The notes under the pieces were generated by a model that had not been told where the DNA came from, ran no database searches, and worked only from the letters and a program-made list of their open reading frames with translations. Below are positions 1 through 6,016 of a stretch of DNA of 16,599 nucleotides, piece after piece. The stretch is from Bacillota bacterium (lineage in GTDB: Bacteria > Bacillota > Clostridia > Oscillospirales > Ruminococcaceae). The stretch is taken from the NCBI GenBank assembly GCA_023412215.1, contig JAEYNX010000013.1:1-16599 (forward strand), read 5' to 3'. The first letter of the stretch is position 1, and each line of letters begins with the position of its first letter. The translations under genes and the position numbers were made by a program.

Positions 1-11
1 CAATGTAAAAT
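1..11. mobile_element. Right terminus of a third copy of the 614-bp inverted-repeat element (partial)
   Basis: The first bases, CAATGTAAAAT, are identical to the right end of the complete element at 4750-4760. As in that copy, the first GTAG-type hairpin follows about 40-50 bp later. Only the last bases of the putative copy are in the window, so this rests on an 11-base match plus the shared context. A chance match is possible. Confidence 0.4.
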
Positions 12-47
12 AAAGCAGGAATCATAATAAAAGCGCAGTAGGCAAAA

Positions 48-413
48 ACCACGGGCGGGAAAACCCCGCCCCTACACAACTACTGTAGAACGGTGGATAA
101 CCGCGGGCGATTGATAATCGCCCCTACACCATCGACGGGTGCGGTGGTCAACCGCGGGGCGTCGAGGACGCCGCCCCCTACAATACGGCAACAGGGCGGT
201 TGAGGGTTGTAGGGGAGACCTTTGGTCTCCCGCGGATTCTATGCAGCATGTGGTTAGACTGCGGGCGAACACAGACGCGAATTTCGCGTTTCGCCCCTAC
301 CTGATTCCCATGGATGGTCGGAACCAACCACGGGGCGTCGAGTCGCCGCCCCCTACACTGTCACCGTGGACGGTGGATAACCGCGGGCGATTGATAATCG
401 CCCCTACACAATA
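48..413. repeat. REP-like hairpin cluster R1 (seven hairpins)
   Basis: This non-coding stretch holds a run of short palindromes ending in CCCCTAC, at about 52-76, 105-127, 157-182, 210-234, 264-301, 332-356 and 385-407. Stem arms differ but pair: GGGCGATT with AATCGCCC at 105-123, and GGGAGACC with GGTCTCCC near 212-234. The hairpin at 264-301 is nested, with GGGCGAA/TTCGCCC enclosing ACGCGAA/TTCGCGT. Short open frames across it follow the repeat sequence and have no convincing ribosome sites, so I call no gene in 1-481. Confidence 0.85.
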
Positions 414-423
414 ACCCTATATA

Positions 424-461
424 CAAAAAACACAGGAGCAAGCCACAAGCTCACTCCTGTG
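424..461 (-). terminator. Rho-independent terminator of the methyltransferase gene
   Basis: Read on the minus strand, CACAGGAG at 461-454 pairs with CTCCTGTG at 438-431. A partly paired inner GC stem lies between them, and six Ts follow at 430-425. It lies about 20 bp past the stop codon at 482. Confidence 0.85.
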
Positions 462-481
462 CGTATATTATAAACCGAAAA

Positions 482-1048
482 TTACAAATACCGCCGTACC
501 TTCTTGCAGTACGCCGCGTATTCCTCCCCGTAGCAGGAGAGCAAAAAGGTTTCCTCCCGCAGCACCTGCCGGTGAAACAGCACCGCGGCGCCCACGAAGT
601 AGCAAAAGAAGATATAGTTGGGGAAGATGAGGAAGATGCCGAGCAGCAGGGCGGCGAACGCCGTGTAGATGGGGTTGCGGCTGTAGGCAAAGACGCCGGT
701 GGTGATCAGGAGGTCGGGCTTTTGATTGTCGATGCCGATGCGAAAGGACGTGCCGAACGAGAGAAGGCTGAATAAAAAGAGCGTAAGCCCCGCCGCGCAG
801 AGTGCGACCCCCACCCAGCGGAAGAACTCGGACTCAAAGAAGAACACCCCCGAAATACGCGGCCAGTCGAATACCTCCGCCAGGATGAAGTAGATAAACA
901 AAACGAAAACCGGCGGAAGGGCGTAGTCGCTTTTATCGAGCGCCCCAAACCGGACGGCTTTGATGCCGCGCCTTTTTAAGAGCTGCACCCTTACAATGAG
1001 CAGGGTGATCAGAACAACGATAGCGCCTATCGCGAAATATCCTTGCAT
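482..1048 (-). CDS. Isoprenylcysteine carboxyl methyltransferase (ICMT)/phospholipid methyltransferase-like membrane protein
   Basis: This is a 188-residue membrane protein of the ICMT/PEMT methyltransferase group, whose members transfer a methyl group from S-adenosylmethionine to a lipid-linked or small hydrophobic acceptor. The acceptor cannot be inferred here. Hydrophobic helices lie at about 3-23, 43-60, 78-98 and 130-160. The family signature is at 118-129 (GVFAYSRNPIYT, with the conserved RNPxY), followed by the conserved pair E165-E166 and the C-terminal YGEEYAAYCKKVRRYL. The frame stays open up to 1258, but a strong promoter (-10 TATAAT at 1085-1080) predicts transcription from about 1073. 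That excludes the ATGs at 1258 and 1090. I chose ATG 1048, which has a G-rich ribosome site at 1060-1056; ATG 1063 is an alternative five codons upstream. The gene stands alone between two terminators. Family assignment is firm; the substrate is unknown. Confidence 0.8.
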   Translation of the reverse strand: MQGYFAIGAIVVLITLLIVRVQLLKRRGIKAVRFGALDKSDYALPPVFVLFIYFILAEVFDWPRISGVFFFESEFFRWVGVALCAAGLTLFLFSLLSFGTSFRIGIDNQKPDLLITTGVFAYSRNPIYTAFAALLLGIFLIFPNYIFFCYFVGAAVLFHRQVLREETFLLSCYGEEYAAYCKKVRRYL

Positions 1049-1079
1049 ACCATCTACCCCCATTTCAGATTCTACCTGT

Positions 1080-1108
1080 ATTATATCCATCCCGTCAGAC
1101 CAAATCAA
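1080..1108 (-). promoter_or_regulatory. SigA-type promoter of the methyltransferase gene
   Basis: Minus strand: -35 TTGATT at 1108-1103, a 17-base spacer, and a perfect -10 TATAAT at 1085-1080. It lies just downstream of the terminator of the preceding operon and sets the usable start codon of the gene at 482-1048. Confidence 0.75.
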
Positions 1109-1124
1109 GAGATTTGATACGGGA

Positions 1125-1170
1125 CAAAAAACAGCCTGCCGCGCTCCGTCAATGGAGCGGGCAGGCTGTT
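1125..1170 (-). terminator. Rho-independent terminator of the merR-ABC operon
   Basis: A very strong hairpin. Read on the minus strand, the arm at 1170-1154 pairs with 1147-1130 around the loop ATTGAC, with one unpaired base, and the T-run lies at 1130-1125. It closes the three-gene operon whose last stop codon is at 1197. Confidence 0.92.
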
Positions 1171-1196
1171 GCGTTAGTATCTGCAAAAAAGAAAGC

Positions 1197-1943
1197 TTAC
1201 GCCTTCTCGCTCTGCCGCACGCTGTTAAACCGCCACACGGCAAGGGCAAAGAGCACAATGGCCGTCCCCGCGAGGACGAGCAGCGCGAGGGTGGGGCTGT
1301 AGTCGGTCTGCTGCCCGTAGGCGAGGCCGACGGAGGCCTGCAGCGCGTGGGTGGCGGGGAAGAAGCGCCCGAGCATCACGAAGGCCTTGGGCAGCATGTT
1401 CGCGGGGAACATCATGCCGCTGAGCATCGCCGAGGGGAAGAAGATGAGCATCGAGGCGACGCTTGCCACCGCGTGGTTGCGCGCGGTAACGCCGATGAGA
1501 ATGCCGACGCCCGTGCTCGCGATGATGAGCAGGATGAGGATGAGGAAGAACACCACGGGCTGCTGCGGCATGTCGGAGTGCAGCAGCAGGGGAGACACCA
1601 CAAAGATGACGGCGCACACCAAGAGCAGATGGATGAGCGCGCTGAGCGCGTGCACCGCCAGCACCGCGGCGGGCGGGATGCCGTTTACCTTAAAGGCGCG
1701 CAGGGTGCCCGACTCCCGCAGCCTTACGAGCGGGAGGGGCGCGCCCGTAATAGCGCCCATGGTGATGGCGAAGACGCCCATCGAGGCGGCGAGCGTCGGC
1801 TTTATCATCGGGTTTACCGAGGCGAACACCGGCCCAATCGCCAGAAAGAACAGGAGCGGCATCAGGTAGTAGGAGAGCAGCGTGCCCTTGTCACGAAAAT
1901 CCATCTTAAACTGGATGGCCAGGTATTTGAAAAAAGCCTTCAT
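1197..1943 (-). CDS. ABC-2 type transporter permease
   Basis: This 248-residue protein is the membrane half of an ABC-2 (DrrB-like) exporter. It has a cytoplasmic amphipathic start (about 1-20) and six hydrophobic segments at about 22-42, 52-72, 88-122, 128-152, 158-180 and 215-238. A loop at about 70-90 has the family's LRESGTLRAFKVNGIPP motif, typical of ABC-2 permeases where it contacts the ATPase. Its ATG overlaps the ATPase stop by 4 bp (ATGA), so the two are translationally coupled. It is the last gene of the operon and is followed by a strong terminator. The partner ATPase and the MerR/TipAS regulator suggest export of a toxic compound. The substrate cannot be read from the sequence. 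Confidence 0.9.
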   Translation of the reverse strand: MKAFFKYLAIQFKMDFRDKGTLLSYYLMPLLFFLAIGPVFASVNPMIKPTLAASMGVFAITMGAITGAPLPLVRLRESGTLRAFKVNGIPPAAVLAVHALSALIHLLLVCAVIFVVSPLLLHSDMPQQPVVFFLILILLIIASTGVGILIGVTARNHAVASVASMLIFFPSAMLSGMMFPANMLPKAFVMLGRFFPATHALQASVGLAYGQQTDYSPTLALLVLAGTAIVLFALAVWRFNSVRQSEKA

Positions 1944-2854
1944 TCCTTCTTTGCCCCTTCCACAACCTCTAAGAACCGTTCCTCGAGCGACGGGCGCTCC
2001 ACGCGAAGGTCCTCTACCGTGTCGTTTTTCTGCTGCACGCGCTTGAGCAGCTCGATGAGGGAGGGGGCCACGTCGCTGCAGCTGTATTCCAGATACCCGT
2101 CGTGCTCCCGCACAAAGGCGGCGCCGTCAATATCCCCGCCCGGCAGCAGCGAGCCGTGCGCGGTGCGGATGCGTATCTGCGTCTGCTTGCTGCCCGCCGC
2201 CGTGATCTGCTCGGGCGTGCCGCACAAAACGATCTTGCCCTGCACCAGAATCGCGATGCGGTCGCAGAGGGCCTCGGCTTCCGCCATATCGTGGGTGGCG
2301 AGCAGCACGGTGATGCCCTGCGCCCTGATGGCGCGTATCTCCTCGTGCAGTTGGGCGCGGCTCTGTACGTCCAGCCCCGCCGTCGGCTCGTCCAGCACCA
2401 GCACCTCGGGGGCGTTGAGCAGCGCCAGCACCAGATGTATCCGCCGCTTCTGCCCCGTGGAGAGCTGGCGATACTGCTTTTTCATTAAATCCCTAATATC
2501 AAAGCGCTCGATGAGCGCCGTTTTGGCGGGCTGCCCCTGCCACGCGCTCACCAGCGCGATGGCCTCCTCCACCCGAATGCAGTCGGGCAGGGAGGAAGAC
2601 TGCAGCTGCACGCCCAGCTTGCGCCTCAGCGCGCGTTCGTCCGTCTGCGGGTCGCAGCCCGCCACACGAACCGTGCCGCCGTTTACTCGGCGTATCCCCT
2701 CGATGCATTCAAAGGCGGTGGTTTTACCCGCCCCGTTTGCGCCGAGCAGGCCGAACACCTCGCCGCGCCTGACCTCAAGGTCTATGCCGTTTACCGCGGT
2801 AAAGCTGCCGTAGCGTTTGACAAGCCCCTTTACCGATACTGCCGGTTCAGTCAT
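1940..2854 (-). CDS. ABC transporter ATP-binding protein (DrrA-like)
   Basis: This 304-residue protein is the cytoplasmic ATPase that drives the adjacent ABC-2 permease. All nucleotide-binding motifs are present: Walker A GANGAGKT at 38-45, a Q-loop glutamine near 83-85, signature LSTGQ at 131-135, Walker B VLVLDEP at 151-157, D-loop AGLD at 159-162 and switch histidine H188. The roughly 85 residues after the core form the C-terminal extension usual in drug and antibiotic exporter ATPases, ending in a LEERFLEVVEG segment. The ribosome site GGAGG sits inside the last codons of merR, nine bases before ATG 2854. The gene starts 2 bp after the merR stop and overlaps the permease start by 4 bp, so all three are one coupled operon. 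Confidence 0.94.
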   Translation of the reverse strand: MTEPAVSVKGLVKRYGSFTAVNGIDLEVRRGEVFGLLGANGAGKTTAFECIEGIRRVNGGTVRVAGCDPQTDERALRRKLGVQLQSSSLPDCIRVEEAIALVSAWQGQPAKTALIERFDIRDLMKKQYRQLSTGQKRRIHLVLALLNAPEVLVLDEPTAGLDVQSRAQLHEEIRAIRAQGITVLLATHDMAEAEALCDRIAILVQGKIVLCGTPEQITAAGSKQTQIRIRTAHGSLLPGGDIDGAAFVREHDGYLEYSCSDVAPSLIELLKRVQQKNDTVEDLRVERPSLEERFLEVVEGAKKE

Positions 2855-2856
2855 GT

Positions 2857-3651
2857 TTAATCGCCTCCATTGTCGTCTAAATGTATACCGATGCCAGAAA
2901 GATAGATGCCCAGTGCCTGCGATAGGAAATTCTTGATCGGCTCCTGCAGATGCTTCATCTGCGCGGGCCAGTTATCGACATCCCGCCCCGTGGAAACCAG
3001 CGTCTCGAGCATGGCGGGGTCGCCGTTGGAAAAGTCCGTCACCATCTCCCACCAGCGCTTGGCGAGCTGCTGCCCCTCCTCGCCTGCGGGGTCGATTCCC
3101 TGCAGGTAGAGGCCGCTGAGCGCTGAAAACATCTCCTGCATTTTCGCCATAAAGCCCTCGTAGTTGTCGGGGCTGTTAAAACGCTCGGTGATTGCCTGAA
3201 GCTGCTCGTCGTTAAAGCTGCGCACGAAGTAGGTATAGGGGTTGCCCTCCTTCATCAGCTGCAGGATAGCCATCAGGCGATCAAGGCTTAGCTCCTTGCC
3301 CGCTTTGGTTTCCTCCGCCATTAAATCCAGCAGGTCCGCAATCTTGTTCTGGCTCTCGATCTGTGCGCGCAGCATGTCGCGCTGCTGAGAGAAGATGCCG
3401 CAGAGCTCGGGGGCGCTGCCCCCTTCGAGCAGCTTGCCGCGTATCTGTCCGAGCGAAAACCCGAGGGATTTGTAAAACAGGATCTGTTGCAGCTTGACAA
3501 TGTCCTCGCGCGTGTACATCCGCCGCCCGCCCGCGGTGGGGGTGGAGGCGAGCAGGTGCTCCTTGTCGTAATACTGCAGCGTGCGCACCGTTATCCCCAC
3601 GTGGCGCGCCAGCTCGCCGATGGTGTACAGGCTTTTTTCCTCGTTTGACAT
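2857..3651 (-). CDS. MerR-family transcriptional regulator with TipAS-like ligand-binding domain
   Basis: This 264-residue regulator has an N-terminal MerR winged helix-turn-helix at about 8-75 (TIGELARHVGITVRTLQYYD at 10-29, wing with GGRRMYTREDI at 41-51). A dimerising helix follows at about 85-125. A C-terminal helical domain at about 140-260 resembles TipAS, with motifs such as GIDPAGEEGQQLAKRWWEM. In the family, TipAS domains capture bulky antibiotics and the regulator then remodels a promoter with an overlong spacer. Exactly such a promoter, with a 19-base spacer and a palindrome, lies upstream at 3677-3707, so autoregulation of this gene and the downstream exporter is likely. The C-terminal domain has no cysteine, so covalent thiopeptide capture as in TipA is not expected. 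The start ATG 3651 follows GGGAGG at a good distance. Confidence 0.9.
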   Translation of the reverse strand: MSNEEKSLYTIGELARHVGITVRTLQYYDKEHLLASTPTAGGRRMYTREDIVKLQQILFYKSLGFSLGQIRGKLLEGGSAPELCGIFSQQRDMLRAQIESQNKIADLLDLMAEETKAGKELSLDRLMAILQLMKEGNPYTYFVRSFNDEQLQAITERFNSPDNYEGFMAKMQEMFSALSGLYLQGIDPAGEEGQQLAKRWWEMVTDFSNGDPAMLETLVSTGRDVDNWPAQMKHLQEPIKNFLSQALGIYLSGIGIHLDDNGGD

Positions 3652-3676
3652 GTTGTTTTACCTCCCTGCTGCCCCC

Positions 3677-3707
3677 AGTATACTACATGACGTTACGTAA
3701 CATGCAA
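3677..3707 (-). promoter_or_regulatory. MerR-type promoter/operator of the merR-ABC operon
   Basis: Minus strand: -35 TTGCAT at 3707-3702 and -10 TATACT at 3682-3677, separated by 19 bases instead of 17. The spacer carries a perfect 10-bp palindrome GTTACGTAAC at 3701-3692. An overlong spacer with an internal dyad is the diagnostic layout of MerR-controlled promoters, where the regulator untwists the DNA to align the two hexamers. The regulator gene itself starts 26 bp past the -10. Confidence 0.82.
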
Positions 3708-4027
3708 GAGGTTTTTCACAATTTTAAGAAAATTTTAGTTTTTATCTGTAAATCTTTTAACCAGGTATGGGGAGAGCCTTACAAAAACAGAGCGAACACG
3801 CGGGTTCGCCCCCGGTTTACGCGTAACCGATGACTTTATTATAGCGACAGCAGTACCCTGTGCAACCCTATAGAAACAATTGGTTGATTTCGCAGCATAG
3901 GCGGCAGGCAAAACAAAAAGGCAGAGAAAGAGCGTTCGCTCCTTCACGGCCTGAACAGGTAAGGGGGAGGCGTTTTATGGTTAATCAAACAGCCGTATTA
4001 TTCTGTGGCACATCACCTTGTTTTGTT
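3708..4027. other. Gene-poor spacer with an orphan ribosome site
   Basis: I accept no gene here. A small hairpin at about 3790-3811 (GCGAAC/GTTCGC) is followed on the minus strand by TCTGTTTTTG and could act as a weak terminator. A strong-looking ribosome site GGGGGAGG at 3963-3970 precedes ATG 3977, which opens 17 plausible codons (MVNQTAVLFCGTSPCFV) before the frame enters the repeat at 4028. It may be the stump of a plus-strand gene cut by repeat insertion, or chance. Confidence 0.35.
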
Positions 4028-4110
4028 GTAGGGGGCGGCGATCTTGACGCCCCGGGCTTGCCTACCACACCACGTCGGTGGTGTAGGGGCGATTATCAAT
4101 CGCCCGTGGT
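4028..4110. repeat. REP-like hairpin cluster R2, reverse orientation
   Basis: Two hairpins begin with GTAG on the plus strand. One at 4028-4053 has GTAGGGGGCGGCG with a GACGCCCC closing arm. The other at 4083-4105 has GGGCGATT/AATCGCCC. Between them lies a short dyad, ACCAC-GTC-GGTGGT-like. Orientation is opposite to clusters R1, R3 and R4, and the cluster lies 40 bp left of the 614-bp element. Confidence 0.8.
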
Positions 4111-4145
4111 TTATTCGCTGTACCTCAAGATTACATTCTTATTCA

Positions 4146-4759
4146 TTTTACATTGCCGGTTCCCGCACGCCACGTCCGCTGCGCGACCCTGGTGTCCCTT
4201 CGGCGACGGCTTCGCCGTTACAGGCGGGTTCCTTTTCTAGTTCGAGAAAGAGGAACAGCTTTTCAGCAAGCTGAAAAGCCAAGCGAAGCAGGGAGAACCC
4301 TGCACCCCGCGGCTTACGGCTGCGGAGGGATGACTGATACACTATCGTAGAAAACTCGGCAAAAGCACGACATGCGGCCCCAGCCTTAGGTCATGCTTTT
4401 GTAGCTGTAAACTGCGGTTTGCAGCTATTCCCTCGTTCACTCAATCGTAGTTTTGCTTTCTCCGCATCCGTAAGCCGCCACTCTCTTTTGGATTTGTACT
4501 AATCTTGGATTGAGAACGGCGCGGGCAAACAGGCGGTAGCAGAATTTTAGATAGAGACCCCGAGGGGATAAAACGCGTTAGCGTTTTACGAACGGCGACA
4601 CCCTGAGCCTAGAGGTGAATGTGCCAAGCAACCGAAGGTTGCATGTTTGCACGAGGGTGCTGAATTAGAGGCATCCATGTTCCCCGCCTGTTTGGCCGCG
4701 CGGGGGTTCAGGGGGCTTGCCCCCGATTCGCCCGTCGCGGCCTAAGCGACAATGTAAAA
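4146..4759. mobile_element. Non-coding 614-bp element with terminal inverted repeats and extensive internal secondary structure
   Basis: The ends are TTTTACATTG (4146-4155) and its exact complement CAATGTAAAA (4750-4759). The right 28 bases match, inverted and with one difference, the left end of a second copy at 16419-16446. No convincing gene lies inside. Internal pairing is dense: hairpins at 4228-4256, 4257-4279 (GCTTTTCAG/CTGAAAAGC), 4288-4303 (GCAGGG/CCCTGC), 4361-4400 and 4404-4425; a domain closed by 4309-4327 with 4460-4478 (18 of 19 paired); and another closed by 4519-4536 with 4684-4701 (17 of 18). Inside the latter are TAAAACGC/GCGTTTTA, CACCCT/AGGGTG and GCAACC/GGTTGC. It looks like a non-autonomous, MITE-like element or a mobile structured RNA. 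I recognise no known RNA family. Confidence 0.7.
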
Positions 4760-4806
4760 TTATTAAGAGTGCATATGAGAGAAACATTATAAATCCAGCG
4801 TATGAC

Positions 4807-5530
4807 GGCGGGCGATTGATAATCGCCCCTACATAACACCGTGACGCGGTGGATAACCGTGGGGCGTCAAGATCGCCGCCCCCTACAATGCGGCAACAGC
4901 GCGGTCGAGGGCTGTAGGGGAGGCTATCAGCCTCCCGTCGATTCTATGCAATGTGCGGCGGGGTAACCGCGGGCGATTGATAATCGCCCCTACATAACAC
5001 CGTGACGCGGTGGATAACCGCGGGGCGTCGAGGACGCCGCCCCCTACAATGCAGCAACAGCGCGGTCGAGGGCTGTAGGGGAGGCTATCAGCCTCCCGCG
5101 AAATCCCATTCAGCCCTCGGGCCAGATCGCAGGAGTGCAATGTGCCCCCCTACAGGGGGGTGCGGCTGGTGCCTGCCTTAAGGAATCATAATGTATATAG
5201 GGAACGGCACAGGGGCCGTTTCCTACGGGATTCCCGTGACGCGGTGGATAACCGTGGGGCGTCAAGATCGCCGCCCCCTACAATGCGGCAACAGCGCGGT
5301 CGAGGGCTGTAGGGGAGGCTATCAGCCTCCCGCGAAATCCCATTCAGCCCTCGGGCCAGACCGCAGGAGTGCAATGTGCCCCCCTACAGGGGGGTGCGGC
5401 TGGTGCCTGCCTTGAGGAATCATAATGTATATAGGGAACGGCACAGGGGCCGTTCCCTACATCATCACGTGGCACAGTGGGTAACGCCGGGCGATTGACA
5501 GCCGCGAATTTCGCGTTTCGCCCCTACGGT
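4807..5530. repeat. REP-like hairpin cluster R3 with internal tandem duplications
   Basis: About thirteen hairpins end in CCCCTAC or the related CCTAC. A block starting CGTGACGCGGTGG occurs at 4840, 5001 and 5235. The last two begin 234-bp units that are nearly identical through about 5460, differing at scattered single bases. Stem types include GGGCGATT/AATCGCCC (4810, 4972), GGGAGGCT/AGCCTCCC (three copies), GGAACGGC/GCCGTTCC (ending near 5218 and 5460) and a nested hairpin at 5488-5527. The open frames running through these units repeat with the unit and are not genes. Confidence 0.85.
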
Positions 5531-5683
5531 TTTCGGCGATAGCAACAGTAACCTCGATGCGGTAGTACTCCCGACACGTCGTTCAATCTGCCAGAGGGCC
5601 GTATGAAAAAGAAGGAAGATAGGAACGTCCCCCGCAGGCTACAGGCGCAAAAGCAACATATACAATAGAAGCGGCCATACGAG
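5531..5683. other. Spacer between the repeat cluster and the toxin-antitoxin terminator
   Basis: I see no gene. A 21-codon frame starts at ATG 5603 after AGAGGG, but it is too short and its composition too atypical to accept. The segment around 5620-5640 (AGGAACGTCCCC) resembles sequence I associate with IS200/Y1-type transposase remnants. This is recall only, not a supported call. Confidence 0.3.
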
Positions 5684-5714
5684 AAAAAAGAGGAGCGAAC
5701 AGCGTTCGCTCCTC
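5684..5714 (-). terminator. Rho-independent terminator of the toxin-antitoxin operon
   Basis: Minus strand: a perfect 11-bp stem, GAGGAGCGAAC (5714-5704) with GTTCGCTCCTC (5700-5690), a 3-base loop, and six Ts at 5689-5684. It lies 17 bp past the antitoxin stop codon. Confidence 0.92.
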
Positions 5715-5730
5715 AGAACTGAAATCCGGT

Positions 5731-6015
5731 TTACTTCTGCCCCTGCTCGGTGGGTACCACAGCCAGCGTGTAGCCCAGAGGCTGCAACACCTTAAACAGG
5801 GTATCGATCTGCGGGGTTACCTTCATGCTCTCCAGCCGCGCGATTGCAGGCTGCTGCAGCCCTGCCAGCTCCGCGAGCTGCTTTTGCGAAAGCCCCTTTG
5901 CCTCGCGCGCCTCAATCAGCTTGCCGATTAAAGCGACCTCGAAATCAATCTTCGCCTTTTCCGAAGGGGAGATAAACTCGGGGTTATTCCACAGCTCATT
6001 AAAATTTGTGCCCAT
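5731..6015 (-). CDS. XRE-family HTH antitoxin (HigA-like)
   Basis: This 94-residue DNA-binding protein carries a Cro/CI-type helix-turn-helix at about 34-88, with the recognition region GLSQKQLAELAGLQQPAIARLE at 41-62. The N-terminal 30 residues probably bind the toxin. Its size and its position directly after a HigB/Gp49-type toxin are typical of HigA antitoxins, which neutralise the toxin and repress their own promoter. The AAAGGAG ribosome site lies in the toxin's last codons, eight bases before ATG 6015, and the gene starts one base after the toxin stop, so translation is coupled. The likely operator is the 16-bp inverted repeat at 6408-6448. A strong terminator follows. A solitary XRE regulator is unlikely given this pairing. 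Confidence 0.9.
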   Translation of the reverse strand: MGTNFNELWNNPEFISPSEKAKIDFEVALIGKLIEAREAKGLSQKQLAELAGLQQPAIARLESMKVTPQIDTLFKVLQPLGYTLAVVPTEQGQK

Positions 6016-6016
6016 G

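Noticed and set aside
139..414. Open frame through repeat cluster R1
   Set aside because: It is entirely within hairpin repeats; similar frames recur wherever the repeats do, with no credible ribosome site.
960..2813. A 617-codon plus-strand open frame
   Set aside because: It lies antisense to the methyltransferase, permease and ATPase genes. Its protein is low-complexity (runs of E, H, R and S) with no recognisable motif, a GC-rich shadow of the real genes.
4146..4759. ORF-less group II intron
   Set aside because: The length fits, but I find no GTGCG-type 5' end or recognisable domain V, and perfect terminal inverted repeats are not an intron feature.
4139..4764. Target-site duplication TTATT flanking the 614-bp element
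   Set aside because: TTATT occurs at 4139-4143 and 4760-4764, but the left copy does not abut the element end and the sequence is too simple to be convincing.
4807..5530. A CRISPR array
   Set aside because: The repeats are palindromic and irregularly spaced (161 and 234 bp steps), with no uniform short spacers and no cas genes.
5603..5668. A 21-codon small ORF (MKKKEDRNV...)
   Set aside because: It is very short, has only a weak, close ribosome site and lies in repeat-rich spacer; no supporting context.
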